DNA of 64,000 nt. It comes from an uncultured Lachnospiraceae bacterium. GTDB taxonomy: Bacteria > Bacillota > Clostridia > Lachnospirales > Lachnospiraceae. The position numbers were made by a program, and so were the translations under genes. Positions 18,200-27,007 of this stretch are shown here, piece after piece (position 1 is the first letter of the stretch; the number at the start of each line of letters is the position of its first letter). The notes beneath the pieces were generated by a model that was not told the origin of the DNA, made no database searches, and saw only the letters and a program-made list of their open reading frames with translations. The stretch is taken from contig CAJTOK010000009.1 in assembly GCA_910577825.1 (NCBI GenBank), positions 9,722 to 73,721 of the forward strand, given 5' to 3'.

Positions 18200-19258
18200 T
18201 TAATCTGTTTTCATTTGTTCTGTTTTTTCTTTATAGTATTTTCTTGTTTCCTCCCATTGCAAATCTGTTCTTTCTTCAATTCCAAATTGTTCCTTTAATA
18301 TCCTGCCAATATAATTTGTTATTTTTATCCCTCCCCATATATTGCCATGCCCGTCATCTGCATTATCTGTTTTGAAATTATAGTTTATTTTTTCATATAA
18401 ATTTTTTTCATTAAAATCAATGTACAACAAACCATTTTCATCTGCATATTTTTGTATTGTATAATATTTTTCTATGCTTCCTGCTGTAGAGGGATTTTTA
18501 ACAAGGATTAATGGAATATTTTCCTGCCTGCAAAGTTTTGTTATTTTTTCTAAATATTCTTTCATCAGGGAAACCATCTCCACATTATTTTCTGTTACAT
18601 CTGCTGTAACTTCAAATGGCTGGAAATCCTCACGCCCACAAGATGTTAAAAGTGGTGCATAACCTTTTAATTCATAATGTTTCTCCATTTCCCTGAATTT
18701 AAAATCATTTTCCATAAGCCCTGTCCACCTTGTATGGTAACGTATATTTGGAAAATAATAACTGGATAAAGACTGCTGTGTATCCAGCCTGCAAATTGTT
18801 TTTACTGCCTCCATTTTTACCGGAGACCACTTCATATAATCAAAAGCTTTCCTCGTACAGCTTTCAGCTGTGTTCAATGCCTCTTCTGCAGTATATGTAA
18901 ACAAAATGTAACATTCCAGGACAACTGCTTTTGGATGCTGGTATTTAAGTGCTTCTTTTAACCAGAAATATGATGTAACAAGATTCTGCTGTTCACACCC
19001 CAGATTATAACTTGTAATCCCATAATTATTATATAATTCCTGTGGTATGAAAAATGATGCTGCATGGCTGCTTCCAAAAAATAATACGTCTGCTGTATCT
19101 TCTTCCATCTGGTAAAAACCAAGGTATGTAGATGTAGTTGGCCATGTACTGTCCATAAAGAATTTTGGTACTATTAACTGGTATATATATTTTACACACA
19201 CACTTAAAATACATATAAAAACTATACATTTACATATAAACCCCTGGTGCTTTTTCAT
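18200..19258 (-). CDS. SGNH/DltD-like membrane-anchored protein, partner of MBOAT acyltransferase
   Basis: One N-terminal transmembrane helix (about residues 10-29) and an extracytoplasmic domain of about 320 residues. LFFGSSHAASFFIPQEL near residue 60 gives a G-S-S-H block like the GDS/SGNH serine motif, and later DNADDGHGNIWG supplies Asp and His in an order compatible with an SGNH triad. It starts three bases after the MBOAT stop. MBOAT-SGNH pairs (DltB-DltD, AlgI-AlgX types) O-acylate cell-surface polymers; that pairing is the main support. The target polymer is unknown. Confidence 0.7.
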   Translation of the reverse strand: MKKHQGFICKCIVFICILSVCVKYIYQLIVPKFFMDSTWPTTSTYLGFYQMEEDTADVLFFGSSHAASFFIPQELYNNYGITSYNLGCEQQNLVTSYFWLKEALKYQHPKAVVLECYILFTYTAEEALNTAESCTRKAFDYMKWSPVKMEAVKTICRLDTQQSLSSYYFPNIRYHTRWTGLMENDFKFREMEKHYELKGYAPLLTSCGREDFQPFEVTADVTENNVEMVSLMKEYLEKITKLCRQENIPLILVKNPSTAGSIEKYYTIQKYADENGLLYIDFNEKNLYEKINYNFKTDNADDGHGNIWGGIKITNYIGRILKEQFGIEERTDLQWEETRKYYKEKTEQMKTD

Positions 19259-19261
19259 TTT

Positions 19262-20734
19262 TCAGAACCCTCCATAAATAAAATCCTGTGCATTAAATCC
19301 AAATCCATATGTGCCAAAAACCATAATCCCTATAACTGCAAAAATATAAAAAGCCCACCGTATATACACAGGTTTTTTTAAAATATTTTTCCTGATACTT
19401 GTACCTTTTTCCTGTTTTTTTCCTATAACTGCAAATACCAGGACTGATATGGAAAGAACCAGCCATTCTTTCCAGTTTAAACCAAGTGCAAATATTTCAT
19501 CATTAAAAAATATCCATATATTATGTACACTAAACATGCTTTCTAACATGGAAATCCCTGTCTTCAGCCTGTCTGCACGGAATATAACCCATGCACACAT
19601 AACCAGAAAAAACACCCCTGCCTGCTGTACTGCTTTTTTTATATTTTCTGGAAGTTTAAGCAGGCTGTATATTTTATCCTGTAAAGGTTTAAAAATTCCT
19701 CCTGCAATCTGGTATACTGCGTGCATCAAGCCCCAGAATATAAATTTATATCCTGCACCATGCCAGATTCCACTGGCTGTAAATGTAATAACCAGGTTTA
19801 AATTTTTTCTGTTTTTGCCCTTTCTGCTGCCGCCAAGTGGTATATAGATGTAATCACGCAGCCAGCTGCTGAGTGAAATATGCCATCTTCTCCAGAAATC
19901 TTTAACAGATGTTGCAAAATACGGGCGCATAAAATTATTAACCAGTGTTATGCCAAATAAAGCTGCTACACCCTGTGATATTTTTACACATGCAAGGAAA
20001 TCTGTATATAATTCTATGCTGTATAAAATACCCGCAACAAGCACGTAACACCCTGTATAAGCCTCAGGCTCTCCAAAAACTTTATCTACAATTACTGCTG
20101 CTTTGTCTGCAATCATAAACTTCAGGAAAAATCCCCATAAAACCATCTGCAGCCCTTTTACAAATGTATCTTCATTAAATAAATGGCCTGTGTAAAGCTG
20201 GCTTTTAAGCTGGCTGTAACGTGGTATTGGCCCTTGTACTATCTGTGGGAAAAACAGGATAAATAATGTATATTTTGCAAAATTTTTCTGTGCTTTTATT
20301 TTCCCCGTATAAATATCTGATAAATAAGATACAATCTGTAATGTATAAAAAGATATTCCCATTGGGACTACCCATGGAATTTCTTCCATATGTAAAATAT
20401 AAACTATAATAAAATTGCTGTTTTTAATTATTAACCACGGAAATACTATTATAACTATTGTTATAACCAATACAGTTCTTTTTAGTTTTTTAACAGCCAG
20501 TTTTCTGCCTGTTTTTATATATAAATCTGCTGTAAGCCACTGTAAAAAAATACCTGCACCATAAGACAGTATTATAGTTCCCAAAATAATCCACCACCCG
20601 GTTTTATAGGCTATAAAGTAAAATATTATGCTTCCTGCCAGCAGGATGGCCCATCTGGTTTGTAATGGCATAATATAATATAAAACCAGTACCAGAATTA
20701 CAAATATATAAAAAGCAAACGATGTATATGTCAT
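19262..20734 (-). CDS. MBOAT-family membrane O-acyltransferase (AlgI/DltB-like)
   Basis: A 490-residue polytopic protein with about ten transmembrane segments. The family core FWRRWHISLSSWLRDYIYIPLGGSRKGKNRKNLNLVITF...SGIWHGAGYKFIFWG (about residues 285-345) includes the conserved His of the GIWHG motif. It probably moves an acyl group across the membrane onto a surface glycan or teichoic acid. No dltA or dltC or alginate genes are nearby, so it is not a complete dlt operon. It is first in a two-gene operon with the SGNH-like gene and divergent from an XRE regulator. Confidence 0.9.
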   Translation of the reverse strand: MTYTSFAFYIFVILVLVLYYIMPLQTRWAILLAGSIIFYFIAYKTGWWIILGTIILSYGAGIFLQWLTADLYIKTGRKLAVKKLKRTVLVITIVIIVFPWLIIKNSNFIIVYILHMEEIPWVVPMGISFYTLQIVSYLSDIYTGKIKAQKNFAKYTLFILFFPQIVQGPIPRYSQLKSQLYTGHLFNEDTFVKGLQMVLWGFFLKFMIADKAAVIVDKVFGEPEAYTGCYVLVAGILYSIELYTDFLACVKISQGVAALFGITLVNNFMRPYFATSVKDFWRRWHISLSSWLRDYIYIPLGGSRKGKNRKNLNLVITFTASGIWHGAGYKFIFWGLMHAVYQIAGGIFKPLQDKIYSLLKLPENIKKAVQQAGVFFLVMCAWVIFRADRLKTGISMLESMFSVHNIWIFFNDEIFALGLNWKEWLVLSISVLVFAVIGKKQEKGTSIRKNILKKPVYIRWAFYIFAVIGIMVFGTYGFGFNAQDFIYGGF

Positions 20735-20807
20735 ATCTTATGTTCCCTTCGCGTTCCAGAATATCTTATAGCAATATTTCCTTTGTATTATCGTCAGTTT
20801 TAGCGGA

Positions 20808-20831
20808 AAACATTAGCTATAGCTAATGTTT
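20808..20831. promoter_or_regulatory. Perfect 24-bp palindrome, candidate operator
   Basis: The sequence is exactly self-complementary over 24 bases, with half-site AAACATTAGCTA. It lies in the 177-base gap between the divergent MBOAT operon and the XRE regulator, 80 bases before the XRE start. This is the expected layout for a dimeric repressor site controlling either or both transcripts. Confidence 0.6.
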
Positions 20832-20911
20832 ATTTGTATTACCTTGTTAATCTGCAATAAATACTTCATTAAAATAATGTAAATACAGAAATATGGAAAG
20901 GGGTATATTAT

Positions 20912-21244
20912 ATGACAGATTTGGATTTTAAAACGATTGGTATAAATATTAAAAAAAGACGTAATTATCTTGGAATTACACAAGAAGCTATTGCAAATTA
21001 TTTAGATGTAAACCCAAGCCATATTTCTAATATTGAATGTGGCCGTGCAAATCCTTCTTTAACTGTACTTGTAAAGATTGCCAATATACTCCAGTGCAGT
21101 GTGGATGTTTTTATTGAGAAAGAATATACTTTCCAGACTGACTGCCAGACAGACCAGATGCTAAATAATGAAATCCTAAAGAAATTAAAGAACTGTAATA
21201 CAGAAAAAAAGAGCAGAATATTAAAAATGATAGACCTTATGTAA
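20912..21244 (+). CDS. XRE-family helix-turn-helix regulator
   Basis: A 110-residue Cro/CI-type DNA-binding protein. The HTH occupies about residues 5-62 (IGINIKKRRNYLGITQEAIANYLDVNPSHISNIECGRANPSLTVLVKIANILQCSVDVFI). A short variable C-terminal tail of about 45 residues follows, with no recognised effector domain. AAAGGGG precedes the ATG. The gene is divergent from the MBOAT pair with a 24-bp palindrome between, so it may repress that operon or itself. A terminator follows. Confidence 0.88.
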   Translation: MTDLDFKTIGINIKKRRNYLGITQEAIANYLDVNPSHISNIECGRANPSLTVLVKIANILQCSVDVFIEKEYTFQTDCQTDQMLNNEILKKLKNCNTEKKSRILKMIDLM

Positions 21245-21267
21245 AAACCATAAATAATCCTGGTACA

Positions 21268-21310
21268 AAATAAGACCGCCTTTATATAAATAAAACAGGC
21301 AGTCTTATTA
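21268..21310. terminator. Rho-independent terminator
   Basis: AATAAGACCGCC and GGCAGTCTTATT pair (one mismatch) around an A/T-rich loop, between the convergent XRE and cheR genes. Confidence 0.75.
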
Positions 21311-21330
21311 TTTATGTTTCCTTATACAAT

Positions 21331-22110
21331 TTACATTTTCTTATAGAAGAATGATTTAAATGTTGAAAATCCTGAATTTCCAGGGGATATTATCTGTTCT
21401 GTGCTTCCTACAAAAAGTATGCCGTCTTTTTTAAGTGCAGCGTTAAACTTTTTGTATATTTCGTCTTTGGCTTCTTCTGTAAAATATATCATTACATTGC
21501 GGCATACTATCATATTGCAGCCTGAAGGGTATGTATCTTTTAAAAGGTTATGCTGTTTAAATTCAACACATCTTTTTACTTCATCTGAAATCTGGTAACT
21601 CCTTGTGCCTGTTTTGGTAAAATATTTTGTAATGTATTCTTTAGGAAGCCCTTTTAAGCTTTTTTCATCATAAACACCAATCTGTGCTTTTTCAAGTACC
21701 TGCCTGTCAATATCCGTTGCAATAATTTTTATTCTGTTCATAGGGATAAATTTGGCAAGGAGCATAACGAGTGTATATGGCTCATCACCTGTAGAACAGG
21801 CAGCACTCCATATTTTTACATTACTGCTTCCGAATTTTTCAAATAAATATGGGAACATTTCATTTTCAAGTAATTTCCACTGTTCAGGATTCCTGTAAAA
21901 TTCAGAAACATTTATTGTAAGATAGGCTACAAATTCATCAAGAAGTTCCTTGTCTTTTGAAATAGCATTTATATATTCATCATATGAACTGATTTTCCTC
22001 TTATTGATAAGTGAATCTATACGCCTTTTCATCTGTCTTTCTTTATAACAGCTTAAATCAATCTTTGTAAGCTGGTATACTCTGGTTTTGAATTTTTCAT
22101 AATCACCCAT
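21331..22110 (-). CDS. cheR: CheR-type protein-glutamate methyltransferase
   Basis: Methylates glutamate side chains of chemoreceptors using SAM, setting adaptation in chemotaxis. The N-terminal helical domain (about residues 1-75) precedes a Rossmann domain with KIWSAACSTGDEPYTLVMLL (SAM loop), IIATDIDRQVLEKA, and NMIVCRNVMIYF followed by LFVGSTEQI. At 259 residues it is a minimal CheR without TPR repeats. No other chemotaxis genes are adjacent; it sits at the end of the housekeeping array after rpsA, with its own ribosome binding site GGAGG. It implies motility or chemotaxis elsewhere in the genome. Confidence 0.93.
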   Translation of the reverse strand: MGDYEKFKTRVYQLTKIDLSCYKERQMKRRIDSLINKRKISSYDEYINAISKDKELLDEFVAYLTINVSEFYRNPEQWKLLENEMFPYLFEKFGSSNVKIWSAACSTGDEPYTLVMLLAKFIPMNRIKIIATDIDRQVLEKAQIGVYDEKSLKGLPKEYITKYFTKTGTRSYQISDEVKRCVEFKQHNLLKDTYPSGCNMIVCRNVMIYFTEEAKDEIYKKFNAALKKDGILFVGSTEQIISPGNSGFSTFKSFFYKKM

Positions 22111-22129
22111 TTTTCATATACCTCCACGA

Positions 22130-22171
22130 AAAAACGCCAATCCGTTTACTCTTTACGGATTGGCGGAAAAA
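22130..22171 (-). terminator. Rho-independent terminator after rpsA
   Basis: CGCCAATCCGT and ACGGATTGGCG form a perfect 11-bp stem. On the minus strand it is followed by TTTTTT and lies five bases after the rpsA stop. Confidence 0.9.
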
Positions 22172-22175
22172 ATAA

Positions 22176-23282
22176 TTACTCAGTTACATCTTCACCGGCA
22201 GGTTCCTCATCCGTCTGTGAATCATTTAATAAAGCTTTAATACTTAAACTGATTTTATGGTCTTCCTTATTGAAATCAACTACTTTAGCTTCAATCTCCT
22301 GTCCTGTTTTAAGTACATCAGATGGTTTGTCAACATGCTCTTTTGAAATCTGTGAAACATGCAGGAGTGCGTCTACACCAGGTTCAAGTTCAATAAATGC
22401 ACCGAAATCTGCCATTCTTGCAACAGTTCCTTTAACTACTGAACCTGTGCTGTATTTTTCATCAGCATTTAACCAAGGGTTCTGGTCTTCAAATTTCAGG
22501 CTGAGTGCAATCTTGTCATCTTTTATATCTTTAATAAGAACCTTTGTCTTGTCACCTACACTAAATACCTTCTTAGGGTTCTCAACGCGTCCCCATGACA
22601 TCTCTGAAATATGCAGAAGCCCGTCTGCGCCGCCTAAGTCAATAAATGCACCAAAATCTGTAAGGTTCTTTACTGTACCTTCTACTGTGTCACCAATGTT
22701 TATCCTTGCGAACAGCTCCTCCTGGAGTTTCTTCTTCTCCGCAACAAGAAGCTGCTTCCTGTCACCTATAATCCTTCTCTTTTTAGGATTAAATTCACTT
22801 ATGACAAATTCTATCTCCTGTCCTGAGTATTTGGAAAGGTCTTTTTCATAAGTATCTGATACAAGGCTTGCAGGTATAAATACTTTTGTTTCATCAACCA
22901 CTACGCTTAAACCGCCTGCAAGTACGGCTGAAACTGTAGCTTTAAGCACTTCCTTGTTCTCAAATGCTTCCCTTATGCGCTCGTTGCTCTTTTCCATGGC
23001 AAGACGCTTGTATGTGAGGAGTACCTGTCCTTCACCGTCATTTACCTTAAGGACTTTGGCACTCATTTTATCGCCTTCTTTAACTACTTCCCTAAGGTCG
23101 GTACCTGACTGGTTACTGTATTCATTCCTGGTAATAATGCCATCAGATTTGTAACCAATGTTTAAAACGATTTCATCTTCCTTAACGCTGATAACTGTCC
23201 CTTCTACAATCTCCCCACTGTGGATTGTTACTAAGTTTTCTTCTTTCAATAACTGTCCAAATTCATCGTTCATTTCTGACAT
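22176..23282 (-). CDS. rpsA: S1 RNA-binding protein, ribosomal protein S1 homologue
   Basis: Contains four S1 OB-fold repeats (about residues 18-85, 100-170, 187-258 and 273-345). The last two are the most canonical: GDTVEGTVKNLTDFGAFIDLGGADGLLHISEM and GSVVKGTVARMADFGAFIELEPGVDALLHVSQI. The four-domain 368-residue form is usual in Firmicutes, shorter than the six-domain E. coli S1. The ATG is preceded by AAGGAGG nine bases away and lies inside the 3' end of ispH, overlapping it by 20 bases in another frame. ispH and rpsA are neighbours, or even fused, in several Clostridia. Confidence 0.93.
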   Translation of the reverse strand: MSEMNDEFGQLLKEENLVTIHSGEIVEGTVISVKEDEIVLNIGYKSDGIITRNEYSNQSGTDLREVVKEGDKMSAKVLKVNDGEGQVLLTYKRLAMEKSNERIREAFENKEVLKATVSAVLAGGLSVVVDETKVFIPASLVSDTYEKDLSKYSGQEIEFVISEFNPKKRRIIGDRKQLLVAEKKKLQEELFARINIGDTVEGTVKNLTDFGAFIDLGGADGLLHISEMSWGRVENPKKVFSVGDKTKVLIKDIKDDKIALSLKFEDQNPWLNADEKYSTGSVVKGTVARMADFGAFIELEPGVDALLHVSQISKEHVDKPSDVLKTGQEIEAKVVDFNKEDHKISLSIKALLNDSQTDEEPAGEDVTE

Positions 23283-24114
23283 ATGATTGAACCTCCTTAA
23301 TTATTTTATTTGGAGCCGATGCCCCAGCAGTAATACCCACGCTACGAAAAGATTGAAGTTTCTTCAAATCCAGGTCATCAAGTGTCTGTATAAAATATGT
23401 GTCCGGACATGCTCCTTTGCATATTTCAAACAATTTCTGCGTGTTCGAACTATGTTTTCCACCTATTACTAACATCGCGTCGGATTGCCCCGCAATAGTA
23501 CCCGCTTCTGTCTGACGCTCTTCGGTAGCGTTGCAAATTGTATTCATAACAAGTATATCATAACTCTTTTTCGCTAAAATATCAACTATATCTTGAAATT
23601 TATTGTAATTAAATGTCGTCTGCGAAACAACACATAGCTTCTGTCCCTTATAATTACTATATTTTTCTGCTTCTTCTGTACTCCCGATAATATCCGCATG
23701 GCCTTCACACCAGCCACATACAGCAATAACTTCAGGGTGTTTTGCATCCCCTGTTATTATTATATGGTATCCTTCACTGTATTTTTCCTCTACTATATGG
23801 TGTATTTTGGAAACAAACGGGCATGTTGCATCTGCTATATGGACATTTTTCCCTTCCAGTTTCTTTAATGTTTCTTTGGATATGCCATGTGAGCGTATAA
23901 TTACTGTAACATCCCCGCCTTCATCAAGGCTTTCTACATCTTCTATAACTTTTACGCCTCTGCTTTCAAGGTCAGATACTACCTGCTCATTATGGATAAG
24001 CGGCCCTAATGTAAACACCCTGCCGCCTTTTGAAGCTTCTTTATATGCCATGTCCACTGCCCTTTTAACACCAAAGCAGAAACCTGCACTTTTTGCAACT
24101 GTAACTTTCCTCAT
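23263..24114 (-). CDS. ispH: 4-hydroxy-3-methylbut-2-enyl diphosphate reductase IspH
   Basis: The last enzyme of the MEP isoprenoid pathway; its [4Fe-4S] cluster reduces HMBPP to IPP and DMAPP. The three cluster cysteines appear in AGFCFGVKRAVD near the N-terminus, DATCPFV near residue 85, and NTICNATEERQ near 190. HGISKETL and TTFNYNKF are also typical. The family usually begins right at MRKVTVAKSAGFCFG, so the ATG at 24114 is chosen; an in-frame ATG at 24156 has a weak ribosome binding site. It lies between cmk and rpsA in one operon. Confidence 0.95.
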   Translation of the reverse strand: MRKVTVAKSAGFCFGVKRAVDMAYKEASKGGRVFTLGPLIHNEQVVSDLESRGVKVIEDVESLDEGGDVTVIIRSHGISKETLKKLEGKNVHIADATCPFVSKIHHIVEEKYSEGYHIIITGDAKHPEVIAVCGWCEGHADIIGSTEEAEKYSNYKGQKLCVVSQTTFNYNKFQDIVDILAKKSYDILVMNTICNATEERQTEAGTIAGQSDAMLVIGGKHSSNTQKLFEICKGACPDTYFIQTLDDLDLKKLQSFRSVGITAGASAPNKIIKEVQSYVRNER

Positions 24115-24163
24115 TACTGGTATACGCCCCTTTTTATTTAATCGGATTATAACCATAAAAACT

Positions 24164-24835
24164 TTAGCCTGCTGCCTTTTTGCTGCTGTATATGTTAATT
24201 ACTGCATTTACAGCATCTTCTATTGATAAATCCGAGGTATCAAGCAGCACAGCATCTTCTGCCTGTTTTAAAGGTGATGTTTCCCTGTCCATATCCTGCC
24301 TGTCCCTTTTAATTATATCCTGTTTTAACATTTCTATATCACAGGCAATGCCACGTTCTTTCTGTTCTTTATATCTGCGCCTTGCCCTTTCATCTGCGCT
24401 TGCAGTAAGGTAAACTTTAGTTTCTGCATCCGGGAGCACACATGTGCCTATATCACGCCCGTCCATTATTATATCCTTAACCGCAGCAAGGTTTCTCTGT
24501 ATATCCAGAAGTTTGGCCCTTACTGCTGGATACCTGGCAATATCTGATGTTGCCATGCTTACCTGTTCTGTCCTTATAAAAGCATTTACATTTTCACCAT
24601 TTAATATTACCATCTGTTCCCCATCCTGGTATTCTATGGAAATATCTATATCCCCACATGCTGCCTGTACTGCCGCTTCATCCCCGCTGGCTATGCCTTT
24701 CCTTATAAAATAAAGTGCCATTGCCCTGTACATTGCGCCTGTATCAACATATATAAAACCAAGTTTTTCTGCTGCAAGCCTTGCTATTGTGCTTTTGCCT
24801 GCACCAGCAGGCCCGTCTATTGCTATATTGTGCAT
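24164..24835 (-). CDS. cmk: Cytidylate kinase
   Basis: Phosphorylates CMP and dCMP with ATP. The P-loop is IDGPAGAGKSTIA at residues 5-17, followed by the family segments YVDTGAMYRAMALY and IIMDGRDIGTCVLPDAETKVYLTAS, and a lid with RARRRYKEQKERG. The 223-residue length is normal. AGGAGAT precedes the ATG. The order flavoprotein - cmk - ispH - rpsA on one strand with short gaps suggests one transcript; cmk next to rpsA is a widespread arrangement. Confidence 0.96.
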   Translation of the reverse strand: MHNIAIDGPAGAGKSTIARLAAEKLGFIYVDTGAMYRAMALYFIRKGIASGDEAAVQAACGDIDISIEYQDGEQMVILNGENVNAFIRTEQVSMATSDIARYPAVRAKLLDIQRNLAAVKDIIMDGRDIGTCVLPDAETKVYLTASADERARRRYKEQKERGIACDIEMLKQDIIKRDRQDMDRETSPLKQAEDAVLLDTSDLSIEDAVNAVINIYSSKKAAG

Positions 24836-24854
24836 AACTGCTATCTCCTGTTAA

Positions 24855-26120
24855 TTATTTATTATTGACTGTGCAGCCCGCAGCGGATTTGCCTGCCAGA
24901 TATCCCGTTGACCATGCTATCTGCAGGTTATATCCCCCTGTCATGGCATCAGTATCAATTACTTCCCCTGCAAAATACATTCCTTTTACTTTTTTAGATT
25001 CCATTGTGGCAGGATTAATATCCTTTACCATCACGCCACCCCTGGTAATAATTGCTTCATTAAACCCCCTTATGCTTTCTGGCGTCATTACAAGCCCTTT
25101 TAACAGGCCTGCAAGCCCGGCTCTCTCCTCTCTTGTAACTGAATGGACTTTTTTATCCGCATCTATTCCAGAAAGCCTGGTTATAACAGGCACCATCTTT
25201 GCTGGCAGAAGCCTTCCAAGGCTGTTTTTAAAACAGCTGTTCTTACATTCTGAAAAATCCCTTAATATTCTCTCATCCAGCTGCTGTTTTGTCAATGCAG
25301 GTTTTAAATCTGTTATAAATTCCATGCCCGCAACGTCTTTTCCAGACATATAACAGCTTGCCGTAAGGACTAAAGGCCCGCTTATCCCAAAATGTGTAAA
25401 AAGCATTTCGCCCATTTCTCTATATAAAACTTTCTTCCCGTCTTTAAGGGATAATTCCACATTGCGCAGTGAAAGCCCCTGCAGTTCCTTTACAAAACCC
25501 TCTCTAATATTTACAGGCACAAGTGATGGTGATGGCATTTTAACATTATGTCCTGTATTTGTGGCAAACCTGTATCCATCCCCTGTAGAACCAGTGGACG
25601 GGTATGAAACGCCCCCTGTTGCAGTTATAACAGCATCTGCCCTGATTGTTTCCAGCCTTTTGCCGGATTTAATATCCACACTTTTAAAAACCCCGTCTTT
25701 TATATTTATATTTTTCACTTCTGTATTATAATAAATTTTTACATGTCTTTTTTCAAGCATATCTTTAAATGTCTTAATAACATCAGAAGATTTATCCGAA
25801 ACAGGAAATACCCTGCCGCCACGCTCTGTTTTAAGCTTTAACCCGTTATTTTCCAGAAAATCCATTAACTTCTGGCTGTCCATTGCAGAAAATGCACTGT
25901 ATAAAAACTTTGGGTTTGATACAACATGAAGAAGCAGGTTCTGTATACCACTGTTATTTGTAATATTACACCTGCCCTTTCCTGTTATATAAAGCTTTTT
26001 GCCAATTTTTTCATTTTTCTCGGCAATAAGGACTTCTGCACCTGCATCTGCTGCCGCCACAGCCGCCATTATCCCTGCCGCCCCTCCGCCAATTACGATA
26101 ATTTTAATTTGTTTATCCAA
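24855..26120 (-). CDS. HI0933/BaiN-family NAD(P)/FAD-dependent oxidoreductase
   Basis: A flavoprotein of the HI0933 (YhiN/BaiN-like) family. The FAD-binding GGGAAGIMAAVAAADAGAEVLIAEKNEKIGKKLYITGKGRCNITN fills residues 11-56. GGVSYPSTGSTGDGYRFA and the C-terminal FAGEVIDTDAMTGGYNLQIAWSTGYLAG are also diagnostic. Some members are named for bile-acid reduction, but most are of unknown substrate, so a bile-acid role should not be assumed. The start is TTG, supported by GGAGAG five bases upstream. It heads the cmk-ispH-rpsA group, directly downstream of the restriction-modification insertion. Confidence 0.9.
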   Translation of the reverse strand: MDKQIKIIVIGGGAAGIMAAVAAADAGAEVLIAEKNEKIGKKLYITGKGRCNITNNSGIQNLLLHVVSNPKFLYSAFSAMDSQKLMDFLENNGLKLKTERGGRVFPVSDKSSDVIKTFKDMLEKRHVKIYYNTEVKNINIKDGVFKSVDIKSGKRLETIRADAVITATGGVSYPSTGSTGDGYRFATNTGHNVKMPSPSLVPVNIREGFVKELQGLSLRNVELSLKDGKKVLYREMGEMLFTHFGISGPLVLTASCYMSGKDVAGMEFITDLKPALTKQQLDERILRDFSECKNSCFKNSLGRLLPAKMVPVITRLSGIDADKKVHSVTREERAGLAGLLKGLVMTPESIRGFNEAIITRGGVMVKDINPATMESKKVKGMYFAGEVIDTDAMTGGYNLQIAWSTGYLAGKSAAGCTVNNK

Positions 26121-26164
26121 TATTTCTCTCCGTATTCCTGATTTGAAAGTAAAAGTAACAATTA

Positions 26165-27007
26165 TTATTTCTGCTGCTTACTTGTTAATTGCTTAAAAAG
26201 AACATTACCTAACATATTAAGAGATGTACGGGCAATATCAAGCATAATATCTATCATATCACAATTTTTCCAATGGCTGCCATCACCTTGTGTATATATA
26301 GAAGCGGCCTGCAACATTATTGTCCTGTTATTGCAAAATATAAATTTATTTTTACACAGGTTGGTATTAATTTCCATGCCATAATTTGCGGCAGTAAGCC
26401 GGTCAAGCCTGTTTAATGTGCCACTGTCATAATGCAGTATATAATCACTGCCATCAGGTCTTTGTATTGTAATATCATGTGTTAAGAAGTTTGACCCCTC
26501 TAAAAATAAAATATATGGAAAATAGGGTTCTGATAACATATAATTAGCAATTTCACAAATATTTTTATGTGCCCGTTCAATGGCATTTCCTGCTGCCATT
26601 AAATCTTGGTTATTATTTTTTCCAACTTTAATTCCAGCCTTTATATTATCAATATCCTTACCTTGGAATTTTGCTTCTGAAACAAGCACAACATGCCATT
26701 CTCCATTATCGTCCTTAACTTCAATTATTCCGCCATCCGGGATAATATTTGCACTTTGTAAAAACAAAGTCTGCCCAAGGCTGTCATCTATTTTGTGTAA
26801 TGCCTCATTTATTTCTTTTTTCAAAATGTTTTTTCTATATCTAAAAACCAGCATTGGAAATTCTTCTTGAAGCTTACATATTACAATTTTAGAATTTTTG
26901 GAAACTTTTCTGTCATGTTTCTGTGCTTCTTCATCAAATATTCCAATAACACCATATGATGCTTTTTGTTGTACTGCCAGCCTGTCAGATTGCTGTTTCC
27001 CTTTCAC
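26165..27007 (-). CDS. EcoRI/RsrI-family type II restriction endonuclease, predicted GAATTC specificity
   Basis: From recall, the protein aligns with R.EcoRI along its whole length (280 versus 277 residues). The catalytic residues fall at the same numbers: P90-D91, E111 and K113 (VSEAKFQGKD). The DNA-contacting block Q134-D-L-M137-A-A-G140-N141-A-I-E144-R145 and the later R200 and R203 (NRLDRLTAANYG) are also kept. This supports cleavage at G/AATTC as a dimer. The start is GTG, with GAAGGAG eight bases upstream, inside the 3' end of the methyltransferase gene (23-base overlap), so translation is coupled and methylase comes first. The gene is intact. Confidence 0.93.
   Translation of the reverse strand: MKGKQQSDRLAVQQKASYGVIGIFDEEAQKHDRKVSKNSKIVICKLQEEFPMLVFRYRKNILKKEINEALHKIDDSLGQTLFLQSANIIPDGGIIEVKDDNGEWHVVLVSEAKFQGKDIDNIKAGIKVGKNNNQDLMAAGNAIERAHKNICEIANYMLSEPYFPYILFLEGSNFLTHDITIQRPDGSDYILHYDSGTLNRLDRLTAANYGMEINTNLCKNKFIFCNNRTIMLQAASIYTQGDGSHWKNCDMIDIMLDIARTSLNMLGNVLFKQLTSKQQK

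Noticed and set aside
24855..26120. Bile-acid reductase (BaiN) annotation
   Set aside because: The family match is to HI0933-type flavoproteins in general. The context is a housekeeping array without bai genes, so a bile-acid role is not supported.
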